From NCBI GenBank assembly GCA_051294375.1, contig CM119266.1, positions 20,934,780 to 20,998,779 on the forward strand: a stretch of DNA of 64,000 bases, in the 5' to 3' direction. The DNA is from Paraspadella gotoi (taxonomy: Eukaryota; Chaetognatha). Made by a program: the position numbers and the translations under genes. The notes below the pieces were generated by a model. It ran no database searches and was not told where the DNA came from. It saw only the letters and a list, made by a program, of their open reading frames with translations. The stretch's first letter is position 1. Every line of letters starts with the position of its first letter. This document shows positions 26,083 through 37,484 of the stretch, piece after piece.

Positions 26083-28611
26083 TTAAATACTAATTTTACT
26101 GAAGTAAAATTGCTTCGTGGTTTCGCTTTTTTCGAATCGCCAGTTGTTCAATCTTTTTTCTTCGACGAACCGAAGAAACTCCTTTTTGGAGATCCGACGA
26201 CATAGGGAGAGGTCCAGAGATTTCAATTGAGGCATCTTTAGGAGAAATTCGAACAATTCGTCATTCAATTTGTGATTCCCCTCAGAGACGAGACTCTCCA
26301 AGGAGCGCCAAGAGTCCACTTCGACGGTCGTTTCATAACCCGCGTTGGATATTCTCGTGCAGTAGGAAACGTCGAGATGTTGCAAGGAAAGAGCGTTCTT
26401 GCGAAGGAAACGTAAGGTGCAGTCGCCAACGTCGCAGCGGCGCAGCTCGAGACTACGAACGAAGCGAATTCTCCCGCTCGCCTCGATAAAGACTCCCGAC
26501 CTCGGTTCAGCCGCCGGCCTAAAGAGGTCATGGAACACTTTGTCCGTCAATCCGTCCACATCGTCAAGGACCAGATATCTCGGGAGGATCCCTTCGACGT
26601 CCCCGAGCGTCGCCACCACCGACGAGGACTGCCCCGAAAGATCTAAGCGCGTCAGACGTGGGATTCGTCGGAGAAGCCATTCCAGTTGTAAAGGTGTCAT
26701 TACAGCCCACGATAGAACGATACCAGCAGGTTGACGACGCACCACGTTTTTCAAAAAGGCGCCGCAAATTACGCGCCCGGAAAGATCGCAAACATCCTGT
26801 CGTCCAGGCCGTACCACTTCGCTGTGCCACGCCCGGCAGACCCGGGCACAGCGCGCGAGTTCGTTTTCCGGAAGTTTATTGAACACGAGTCGCCAAACAA
26901 GTTCGCTGGCGGCGTTCTCAGAGTCGCCGTCTTGACTTTCCAAGGGTCGAACAGGATATTTCTCCACTATTTTTCTCATGTTTTTCAAAGTTTCTGCGTC
27001 GTTTTTCCGTAAAGATTTTGACGGCGCTTCCATGATCAGATCTCGAGTGCTCTCGTTTTTCTCGGACGACACGTCGACCACTTTTTCGTCTTCCTCAGCG
27101 GCGCTGTCGCCAAACCGTCTTTTCAACTCTTTTCTCATTTTTTTAATCCATTTATTTTTCTGCGCCTTAGTCATTCCTTTAATTTTTTCTTTCAACTCGC
27201 GTTTGAGTCGACGGTGATTTGGAGAATCGATCTTTTGTCGCGCTTTCCTGCCGTTGTTCCGTAACTCCGATTCGCAACTTGGCCTCTCCTCCGCCGATTT
27301 ATTCACGGTTTCGTCAGTCGTTTCGAAAACGTTTCCGCCGAGGACCCCGACATCGGTGGGACTAAACGCTTCGGGCCCCATATGAAACCCATTAACGAAA
27401 TAATTGTCGCAAAATTCTTCCTCTTCCTCCTCGCTAAATTGATAAAACTCGAAGTCTTTGGTGCGTTTAACGGCGCCGACACCGCCCGGGCTGACGGCGA
27501 ACTGTTGTCCTTTTTCGGTCACGCCTGATGATGACTCTGACGAAATGGCGGGACTGTACGAGAGAGTCGGCGACGGAGAATTAAAGGCGGTTGTTGTGGA
27601 AATTTGTGGAAACGCTTTCCTTTCTTCAGAATCAGGACCTTTGAGTTTGACGTCAGCTACCGCGACTTTTGGACGATGACTTGTGTTATTTATACTTTCT
27701 TCATTTGGCCTCGCAACGTGGCTCTTCGGCGCTCGCTGTTTGTTAGCAACAGCCGGTGTAGGGATTATATTCTTCAACTTATTTTTGTAAATTTTATGAT
27801 CGACTTCTGAAGGCGAAATCGGATCGTGAACAATTGGGTCTGTACAGCGTCTTGTTTCGCAAGCGCGTTTAAGTTTTCCAACGCCCCCAAATTTTCTCAT
27901 GTCTTTGCAATAAATGCACTGACCACATTCGCTCCGACGGCATGCCTCGCACTTTTCACAGCGAGTATTGCGACGGCGCTTTGGGCCGCGTCGCGCGCTC
28001 TGGGAGTCCCGAAACTTCGCCGGTGGCGCCTTTACCTCAGTAGCAGGCATCGAGATAAGTTGCGGAGTCGAAATATTGGATGTTGTAAGGAACGGTTTGG
28101 TTCGATCTTCAATCGTTTGTACCATCTGAACCGCCGATGTCGGCTTTGAGCTTTGGGATTGTCCGGCATAGATAGACGGTTGCGGGAGAAAGGCCTTTGG
28201 AGAATGAAGTGTTGGCAGCGGCGCGGACGAACGAACGATATTTGGAACGGTATTAAGAAACGGCGTCTTATCCAACTCGCCGTTGTTTGCCAAGAAAGGG
28301 CCAATGTGATTAGGTTGTTGAAATCTAATGTATCCCACCGGTTGAAATATTTTGTACGCACCGAGAGCGGGAGTCGGCGTTGCTTCCTGATGGTGACCTG
28401 AAGTTGAGGTCGTCGGGTTGTGGGCCGGAACGAATCGATATGCGGTTGACGCCGCCGCCCCGTATTCTGGGCCGGAAGAAAGCGCGTGGGGAGACGCGTC
28501 AGGCGCCGATTTCGAGTCGTAAAAGACGGAATCGGGGTCGTGCTTCTTTTCCACTTTAGATTCTTCATCGTCAACGAGGGCGCGACCGATAGGCGAAGAA
28601 ATATCTTTCAT
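26083..28611 (-). CDS. CXXC zinc finger + F-box + leucine-rich repeat protein (KDM2/FBXL19-related), intronless
   Basis: A single 842-residue frame. A CXXC-type finger spans about residues 207-256, with eight cysteines in the order C218-x2-C221-x2-C224-x4-C229-x2-C232-x2-C235-x15-C251-x4-C256 and the KFGG motif at 240-243. This family binds unmethylated CpG DNA. Residues 385-405 are acidic and 460-500 lysine-rich. An F-box (LVWRLVFNKLPENELARCAR) starts near 571, and leucine-rich repeats run from about 645 to 815 (LTRLDLSG, LQHLDVSYC, LKSLDLSLC). This is the order found in KDM2 and FBXL19, which recruit an SCF ligase or Polycomb-type complexes to CpG islands. The JmjC demethylase domain and the PHD finger of those proteins are both absent: only two cysteines lie between the CXXC finger and the F-box. 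The lack of introns is unlike most neighbours. Confidence 0.88.
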   Translation of the reverse strand: MKDISSPIGRALVDDEESKVEKKHDPDSVFYDSKSAPDASPHALSSGPEYGAAASTAYRFVPAHNPTTSTSGHHQEATPTPALGAYKIFQPVGYIRFQQPNHIGPFLANNGELDKTPFLNTVPNIVRSSAPLPTLHSPKAFLPQPSIYAGQSQSSKPTSAVQMVQTIEDRTKPFLTTSNISTPQLISMPATEVKAPPAKFRDSQSARRGPKRRRNTRCEKCEACRRSECGQCIYCKDMRKFGGVGKLKRACETRRCTDPIVHDPISPSEVDHKIYKNKLKNIIPTPAVANKQRAPKSHVARPNEESINNTSHRPKVAVADVKLKGPDSEERKAFPQISTTTAFNSPSPTLSYSPAISSESSSGVTEKGQQFAVSPGGVGAVKRTKDFEFYQFSEEEEEEFCDNYFVNGFHMGPEAFSPTDVGVLGGNVFETTDETVNKSAEERPSCESELRNNGRKARQKIDSPNHRRLKRELKEKIKGMTKAQKNKWIKKMRKELKRRFGDSAAEEDEKVVDVSSEKNESTRDLIMEAPSKSLRKNDAETLKNMRKIVEKYPVRPLESQDGDSENAASELVWRLVFNKLPENELARCARVCRAWHSEVVRPGRQDVCDLSGRVICGAFLKNVVRRQPAGIVLSWAVMTPLQLEWLLRRIPRLTRLDLSGQSSSVVATLGDVEGILPRYLVLDDVDGLTDKVFHDLFRPAAEPRSGVFIEASGRIRFVRSLELRRCDVGDCTLRFLRKNALSLQHLDVSYCTRISNAGYETTVEVDSWRSLESLVSEGNHKLNDELFEFLLKMPQLKSLDLSLCRRISKKEFLRFVEEKRLNNWRFEKSETTKQFYFSKISI

Positions 28612-29246
28612 GATTTCTTGGTTTTATTTTATTTTATTTTCGAAAATATTGACAAATTAATTCTCGCTTCGTAAAGAATCGAACTGACGAGAAAAGAGTT
28701 ATTTTCTGTCTTCTTTTGGACTTACCCGACGCGACGCGACGCGAGGATCTTTTGTTTTCGAGGGATGAATAGAGAAACCAGGGAAGAAAAGACGAGGGAA
28801 GAAAAGCCAAAGGAGAAAAAGAAGCCAGCTTGATTTCGCTTTGGACGCGTGGAGTCAAAGCTACTAGCTTTGACAAAGCTAGTATTCGTGTCCAGGTCTT
28901 TAATATGATCTTCATGCTAATTCATTAGATAAATAATTGAACTGCACTAGTTTCAGTCAATAACAAGACAACACAGAATAGTACAGTTTAGCCACAAGGG
29001 ATAATTTTTAGTACGATTCGGTTAACTTCTTTCAAATAATCAACACAAGTAAAATAAACAACTGATGAAACAATTACAAATACGTAAAATGAAGTCAAAT
29101 ATTTCTCACGACCAGCCCAATCAGCCAATAAATGAATAATCCCTAAAGGGAAAAAACGCGACAAAAGCCGTTAATTGCGCGTGAGCAGGGATAAAAAGAG
29201 CGTCTTTACGCAAAATAGTCACGCAATTTTTTTACATCTTTTGTTT

Positions 29247-29364
<118 letters not shown>

Positions 29365-30551
29365 GTAATTAATAATTGTTTCTTTTCTTGCCAGCTTATG
29401 TGTTAAAAAAATTTAACTTTTTTCAGCAGCTCTTTCGAAAAGCATTGAAAAAAAACAAGGACCATCAGGTTTAAAACCGGTACAGTATAGTTGCTAGCGA
29501 GCTGCACTTGTTTAACTTTCTCAACATGACATTGTTCAAAAAAGAAATAAATGTGTTATTTATAGACTTATCCGATGTAGCGTGCAACCGCGTACTTCCA
29601 TTACTTTTTTTATCGTAATTTAATTGTTTTTTTTAGTCTAAAGGACACTTTATTTCAAACATTTCTTTTTCTTTTTCGAACGCCCGTTGTCTAGATTCAG
29701 AAATTATAAATCTCATCTGCCATCATCCTGATTACCCTCTCGATACTAATTAATTATCGAATTTCTAAGCCAAATAAATTAATAGAACTTATTTTATTTT
29801 TTTAATTACAAGAAAAATACGTGTCAATTTCTTTTTCTTGATTACAAATTTTACTTTAAAATAAGTACAGAAAAATTAAATTGTTTTCTTTTCTACTTTT
29901 AAACGCTTCTCTATCGATTGATTTATCTTTTGGTAAAATAATAAAATTACCTAAAACAGCGCGCCTAACGTCTATTATCTACACATTTTGGCCGCTAAGT
30001 CTTCGGCCTAAATATTAGCGTGAGTTTCCCTGTGATAAATAAATAATTATAAGGCGTAAGGAAAATATTCGTGAAGTATCCCTTTAAATTTGCGAACATT
30101 TTGATTGACTAAAAATTTATTGACAAATTTATGTTGAAAAAATTTTATCCAAAAAAATAGGGTCGCCAAAAATAACAAACACGCTTTTATTTTATTACTA
30201 AAAGTAAACCAAAGAATAAAAAAGATGTGATCTTCTGGACTGCCACATTTTATATGTAAAATTCAAATAAAACAAAATGAACAAGAAAGTGAGTGCAATT
30301 TGCCTTAATGACAATAAATTTATAAAAATTATAAAATGCAGATAATGCAGCGCAGCATGAATCGTTTAGTTTTTTACATGTACTGGGGTAGGACCATATA
30401 TCGAGACATAACTTAACGTCCTGCCCTTTCTGAAAGATTTAACATACAATAATAAAATGAGTGCCAAAAGTTTTTTCTGGCTTTTTACTTTCATATACAA
30501 CGAAACAAAATAATATTTAGTCGTTTTTACGCGCGCGAATTATATTTCATC

Positions 30552-30665
30552 CACCATTGGTGCCGGAGGCAAGTCATTTGCCTCCCAACCCAAAGGTCCG
30601 GGGTTCTAGCCCGGTGGTCGTCCTAGCAGTTAAGAGCAACGGGGGGCTTAACCCGCCTGTAACAT
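30552..30665 (+). mobile_element. tRNA-derived SINE-like segment
   Basis: A GC-richer island in AT-rich DNA containing ggtccggggttctagcccgg. This has a five-base-pair stem around a TTCNANN-type loop, like the T arm and B box of a tRNA. Upstream, ggaggcaagtcatttgcctcc forms an eight-base-pair hairpin in place of a normal D/anticodon region. It cannot fold as a full tRNA, so a SINE head is more likely than a tRNA gene. Confidence 0.5.
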
Positions 30666-33516
30666 GGTGTTGCAACCTGATCCAAAGCTCATGGACTGCT
30701 TATATTGAACGGTTCTGTCACTAACACATAACAATAATAACTGTCTCTTCAATACGATTAAAGCCATACTTGTTAATATTTTTCAGTGGTCGATTCTGAA
30801 CATGACAATGCTATGTCTTGTGTTCAATTCACCTGATTTTAAGCTTTTCATCATTATCCAAATTAAACCTATTTTTTTAAGTAATTAAAACAAAATTTTA
30901 TGAAGATTTTAACGAATATGCTTAAATAGTCATAGTAAAAATGCTTTTGTTTCGTTGCGTTTTAAAATTGAGAGAGAAAACTTAAATAGTCATATGTATT
31001 TCTTACTGTTTTGACTTTTTTGTTATGCATTCAGAAATTTTACATTATTAATTTAATTATGTGACAATATCGTTAATAATTTTTTTGATAAAAGTAAGTT
31101 TTAATAAAAATTAAACCATAACAGTAACTTACCCGATCCGTCCCTGCTTACTTCCATTTTTTTTTTTAACCAAAATGAAATGTACAGTGTACACCTTGCC
31201 TGAAGCATTATTTTACTACAAATAAATATTTTCAAAAATATTTTTATCTGTTATATCTTAGAATGAGATTAAACAATTAATATAACGCTTAAAAGCTAAG
31301 AAAGAATATCATTTTAATATTTATTCAGATTTTAAAAATTATTAACATTTTTAGAGTAATGATTTTAAAAATTTTGTTTCGATATATGGTCTCACCCCTG
31401 TACAAAATTTTACGATTAGTTATTAATTATTAAAATTCCATTCCTTTTCACATTCCTACTTTGGTAAACAAAGTAGTTCATATAAAAGTCATTGTTATTT
31501 TATTCTCGCGCGCATTTTCCCTTCGATGTTATACTGAAATAAACTCTCGTTCATTTTACTTTGGTATCGAATTCTTTTCACTAAAAATTCCGTCCTCCAC
31601 TGGATTATAAATAATTATTGAGTAAGTGAAGAAACCGGTTACTTTTCATTCCTCATCAACCCACTTTCCGCCATTTGGTTGATCGTTACAAAGCAGGGAA
31701 GTTGAGAAATTAAAAAAAAATATTTCTTCATTTAAGGAAGGCGGAGACGACGACCGCGGCGCGGGCGACAGGCGTGAATCACCAGGAAGAAATAGCATAG
31801 TCGCATATGATCGTCTCGAATTCACTCGAGAGTCACACCACGATTGTGACATGACGATGCTAAATGTTCCCAGTAATCGACACCTGAAAAAAAAAAGTTC
31901 GATTGAAAATTCTCATCCGTTTCAAAGGACAAATTTCTTTGTTTCATTCGCCACGTTTTGTATTTTTAACCGGCCAGTTGTTTGCTTTTTTTTTTGTTTG
32001 CCATTGCAGTCGAGCTTCGCTTTTTTTAATCCACGAGGTTAAAAAATAAATGTGCGTTGAGTCGTCGCTGGACGCGTTTCCCCGAGTTATTCAATGCCAC
32101 ACGCGACGTTAATGAAGGAAGCATATTTTACAGTAAGATTTAAAAAAAAGAAATAAACCAATAAGTTTGATTAAAAAAAAACCAATTAAGAAAACAAAAA
32201 CTGAGTTAATGGGAGAAGAATCTGCAAACAAAACGGTTGTTGGCTGAATTTTATATTTAATTTTTTAATGGTTTTCAAAATTTTTTTATTATTTTTTAGG
32301 CTAATTGACACGACTTCCTTCAAACGCCTCTTGCACGCTATTTTCGCTTTCTCACCCTGCTCGCTTCGTTCTTCCGTACTTATCACTCTTGTTCATCTTC
32401 AAAACCTTTGCTCAATTTCTCCTAAGATCTACGAACAACTCATTACGAGTCCTCGTGTCTTGTAGAAGACAATGCGCCTTCCCTTTTCGTCTTATTTTTT
32501 TTTTAAATTGAATACCTTCTTCCTCTTACAAACATTTACTTTCACTCTGCCACGCCGATAAATATCTTACTTTTCTCCAATATTTTTAGCATGAAATTAA
32601 TTAGCTTAACCCTGATGATCATGATGACCAGATAAGGAGAATTACCGGGATTTCGAGCTCTTTCTGGACTAAATTAAAAACTCGTATGAAGTAGTAATAC
32701 TTAATATTTTTTTCAAAAAATTGTATCAATATAAAAAAAATGTTTGGAATCAATTTCTTTCATCGCAATTATAATTGGCACTATTCTCTCTCACTGAATG
32801 CTTTTGCAACTGCGCCTTGTTGAAATGAGCCTTGTGCTGCATTGATGTGTTCAGTTAAGTGCACCATAGTCACTGCGGCGAAACACCTTGAAATTGACAG
32901 TTCTTGTTAAAAAAAATAATAGTATAACTCAGTTTTTCATTTTAGTAATGTGAGTTAGTAAACATCATATTTCGAAGTATTTTAAGTAAAATATTTAGTT
33001 TTCGGAAAATTTTAGTTAATAAATTTAAGAGTTTTATAATAAAATATATAAGTTAGTTTAAATTAAAATCTTTATACGTATTGAATATTATTTTGTATAT
33101 AATTTTAAAATCTAATTTTTTTAAAACTTTAGATATTAAAATTTAATTAAAGGTAGTTCCTTAAAGAATCACTAATTATTTATGAATTTGTAATCAAGCT
33201 TTATATTTGGAAAGCTCGACGGTAGGCGGGGCGTTGGCTGCGTAAAGTTCAGAGAAATTATTATAAAATTTAATTTTCTCATGTAAATCGATGAATAGTA
33301 TTTAAAAATTCTTCATGATTAAGTGATTGCTATATGTTTGGCAAGAAATATTAATCCTGTTTCCATTGAACGTGAATATTTTTTGATGTCGCGAATTAAA
33401 AAGCGTAATGCGGTCCTTTAAGAACGGGAGACGTTCATTATGACTGGGATTCGATTTTCGCCTCCTATTCTTCCTATGGGAGGAGGAAGAGGAAGATGAA
33501 CAGACCAACGTCGGAC

Positions 33517-33632
<116 letters not shown>

Positions 33633-35004
33633 TGCTCGATAAAATCAATGAAATACAAAAAAAAATTTAACCTTTACACTTGAAATAAAGAACCACACAC
33701 TCAAGTTACTTTATAACCGAATTATTCATATTTAAAATGTAAATCTTTACATGTAAAGAGGGAAAGACCGATATAGGAGGAAGCGGATCCCAGACCGGGC
33801 CCGACTTCCCGGTCAAGCGGGAAGAACTTAATGAATGCGCCAAGGACCGGAATATGGTAAAAAAAAATATTAAATTTTAAAACGACGACATTATTTTAAA
33901 AAAAAAAGACATATTTTCCCAGCTGCTACAGTTGTTCGATAGTGAAGATCAATAAATCATTGTTCAAAAAAATGAAGTATCATTTTTTATTAAAACATTA
34001 TATCGCGGCAATGTGAACATAAGACGGCTTTAGGTAGGATTCTTTGACAGATCTTCCTACATTAGGGAAAGAGGAGGTTATGACTGATTGGACACTAAAC
34101 ACTGTGACAAGTATTAAAGTTTGTCATGGACGTAAAAACTACGTAATGTTCGTCTATATTTAAAATATAGATTTAAAAACTTAAAATTCCATGTGGTACG
34201 ATAAATCGTTTTAGTATTACGTATACAACTGGGACAAGACAAATACTATTTTGGTTTTGGTTTTAGTTATATCATTATTTTTTAATTCAAAAGAATATTT
34301 GGTCATAATTTAGCAACAACTATAACGAAAATTTGCTTTCAAGACATTAAGAATCCAGGTTTTAAATCATTTTTTTCCCTAACCGTTATTTTTCTTTTAC
34401 AATAAATTTCAAGTCTTTCCTTCTGTCAGCTAATTCTTTCGGTTCCTCCTCATCTTTCTTGACTGTGATATTTTATACGCGAGCGAATTTTGACTGATAA
34501 AAATATTTTTTTTTTTAAATCGATTTAAATTCCGGGCATCGAATGGAAGTCGTGGCGGCTCATGGAGTTTGCCCCCCGACCGGGGCGCCGACTACGAGAG
34601 GTCAGAAAAAGAAAGAACAAAACAAAAGAACGATAAAAATAAAGAACAAAACAAAAGAACGGTAAAAACGCCCTTACAAGCGAGACGGACCAATCGACTC
34701 CCAACTCAATTTAAATTAAAAAAAAAAAATCTTCATCAATTTTTTTTTTAATTCTTCAATTACTGTAATCGACTAGACTGTGGAGAGTTCTGTTCGTGTG
34801 CTGCCAGTGTCATCTTGACCCTCTGGGCACAGCAGCACGAAACGTGCGAAGCGAGCGAAGCAGGGTAGCTGAATAGGGGGGGAGTGCTTGGTGGCAGATG
34901 CTCGAATTGTAATCGAAATGTAGCTCTCCCAGTTAGTGTATGAAACTAAGAAATCGAAAGAGGCTGGTTAAAATAACAACGACCGTGTCCTTTAGCGTAA
35001 GTGT

Positions 35005-35138
<134 letters not shown>

Positions 35139-35212
35139 AAAAACGAGCGGGCGAGAGCAAGCGATAGCGACGAAGAAAAAGAGCGGCAGACTTATAGGAC
35201 ACTGAACTCGAA

Positions 35213-35389
35213 ATGGCCAGCTCGCTCGCGGGAGTGGAAGGGGAAAAAAAGAGCTCCCGTAAAAAATCGCTGAGACCGGGAAAAACGAGAAATTCGAAGA
35301 AGAGGCGGGCAGACGAGGAAGGGTTCGGACGGCCCGGGTCCGAATGCCCGGCCGACCGTCGCTCGTCGGAACAATATCGTCGAGATTAG
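35213..35389 (+). CDS. Short candidate open frame, 58 residues
   Basis: ATG in a good context (gaaATGGCC) opens a 58-codon frame ending at TAG, starting MASSLAGVEGEKKSSRKKS and rich in Lys, Arg and Ser. It lies in a GC-rich island about 2.1 kb upstream of the SLCO start. It could be a basic small protein, an upstream open frame in a 5' UTR exon, or chance. No family recognised. Confidence 0.25.
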   Translation: MASSLAGVEGEKKSSRKKSLRPGKTRNSKKRRADEEGFGRPGSECPADRRSSEQYRRD

Positions 35390-36383
35390 GAGACGGCATA
35401 TTTTTTTCGTTTTTCGCGAGGATTCGCTCCGTCGAATCTCGATACGCGAAAAAAAATCGTGGTTATCGCTTCACGTTAAAAGTCGCGCTAAAAGTTATAA
35501 CGTTTATCAGTTTATTTCGGTCGCGGAGAGAGTGAGAGAGAGAGAGAGAGACAGAGGACATGAAAAAAGATTATACGCGACCCGAGTCCGGGATCTCTCC
35601 CTGTCGAGGTCGCCGTGACACTGGCGATGTTACTTTGTTTCCTCATTCTTTCATTCGCGCTTTTCCGGACCTGCCCGTTACACGTCGCTGGCGTATTTTG
35701 TTCCTCTTCTCTTTTTCCTTTTTTCCGTCTCAATTTTATTTATTTTTTTAAAATAATTGTTGATTCCTTTCGTTCCTGTTTGGTATTCGATAAGAATTTG
35801 ATGAGTTGATTTTTACGATATAGACGTAAATTAACCGGTCGGTTTTTTTATTTCTAAAATTAGAATTTTAAAAGAATAAGGTCATTTCTAGGTTTTCACT
35901 CAAAAGTTTTGAACTTTTAACAAAATCAAAATTTATTGTTAGGCCGGTTCTTAGAAATTAACCGATTAGGACAACAAATATATGATCTATTTCTGTATAA
36001 ATAATATATAAGTATATTTCTTATTGATTTAATTCCCAAACAGGAATTGTGTTAGTTAAGAAGATGAAGCTTGTCTTATTCGCTTGAACCGGAAGGAAGC
36101 GGTATAGAAAGGGTCTTAAGGTCAAAACGGTATCGTTTTGTGTCATCCATTAATACAACAAAATTCGTAATCCTTATTGTCAGTCATTAAGTTCGTAATC
36201 AGAAAAACTCATTAAATTTGTTTGATAAAAGTCAAAGGTTGTAGGATTGATGTCTTGTTGGGAAAGATCTTTTTTAAAGTGTCCTTTATTCTTTTTTATG
36301 CACGATCAGTTGGGTGTTCGCTAAATTTCTAAGCGCCACAAATATTTGTCCTATAAGAGAGAGAGAGACAGAGAGTGAGAGAA

Positions 36384-36414
<31 letters not shown>

Positions 36415-37484
36415 AAAAATAAATATGAAAAAGCAGCTGAACAACAGGTTGATTTAAAGAATAATTGATTGCCAAGAAGTTAACTGATTGATTCATTGAT
36501 TGATCCGTAAATTCGCTGGAAATTTATTTATAAAGCGTTTGATTAGTTTTTTAACTTATTTTTTTGTTAAATCAAATATATTTTATTGTTTAACATATAT
36601 ATGACTTGACTTGATTTGACTGGGAGGTTCATTTGTTCCGCTTCGCAACGACATGATTTTTTTTTTCTAATTTTTTTTCTTCTAACATTCGCCGCGCCGT
36701 CTGCTTAAACCAGAGCATTCTGAAAGAAAAGAACAAGGATCAATCCGCCGGGTCGGTTTTAAGTCTAAACAGAGCAGCGAAGCTGCAGTGAGAGCTGAGA
36801 GGATCAGGCGATGATTCAGTGACGTAGGCTCATGAGGAGCTCGTGAACGAGACGAAGAAATCAACGTGGAAATTGCCTTGGAGAAGGGGAAAAAAAATAA
36901 TTACCTCGACTTGAATTTCGATTCGAATGTTGTTCTGCTCTTGAGATTAAGAGACGATAGGTTATTCCGGAGCGAACGGTCAAGTTTTCCGAGTTGTAGA
37001 TCTCATATTTTTCGGTTCCGGGCGATGGTTGATCGACGGGAAAGAAAGGGAGGCAGGGATAACTAAAAATCTCTTAAATCAAAAGATTTGTCCGAGCAAT
37101 CGCTCACGTCTGATTTGTATTGTAAAACGACATGGGTCGTCTCCACGATCACGTCTCATTTTTTTCAGATTTCACTACTTATTTCCGCTTCACCCATTGA
37201 GTTTATAAACTTACCTCCGGAGAATGGAATAACATCGCAGCGAAGCAGTGACTTCGATTTTTTGTTTGTTTATTTAAATCTTTTGAAAAAAAAAAGAAAA
37301 ACAAGAAGAGAGAACCTCACGAACTTAAAAAAACTTTAGGCTGTGATCTCAGTAAACAAATATAAGAAAAGCAAACCCAAGAACGAAACAATCATTAAGA
37401 ACCAATAGTCACCAATCATCCTCATGACTGGCAAGACTTCCAGACAATAAACCTATTAATAAACTCTATTTTCGTCACGTTGCT

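Noticed and set aside
30552-30665. Functional tRNA gene
   Set aside because: Only the T arm fits. The anticodon and acceptor stems do not pair, so I called it SINE-like.
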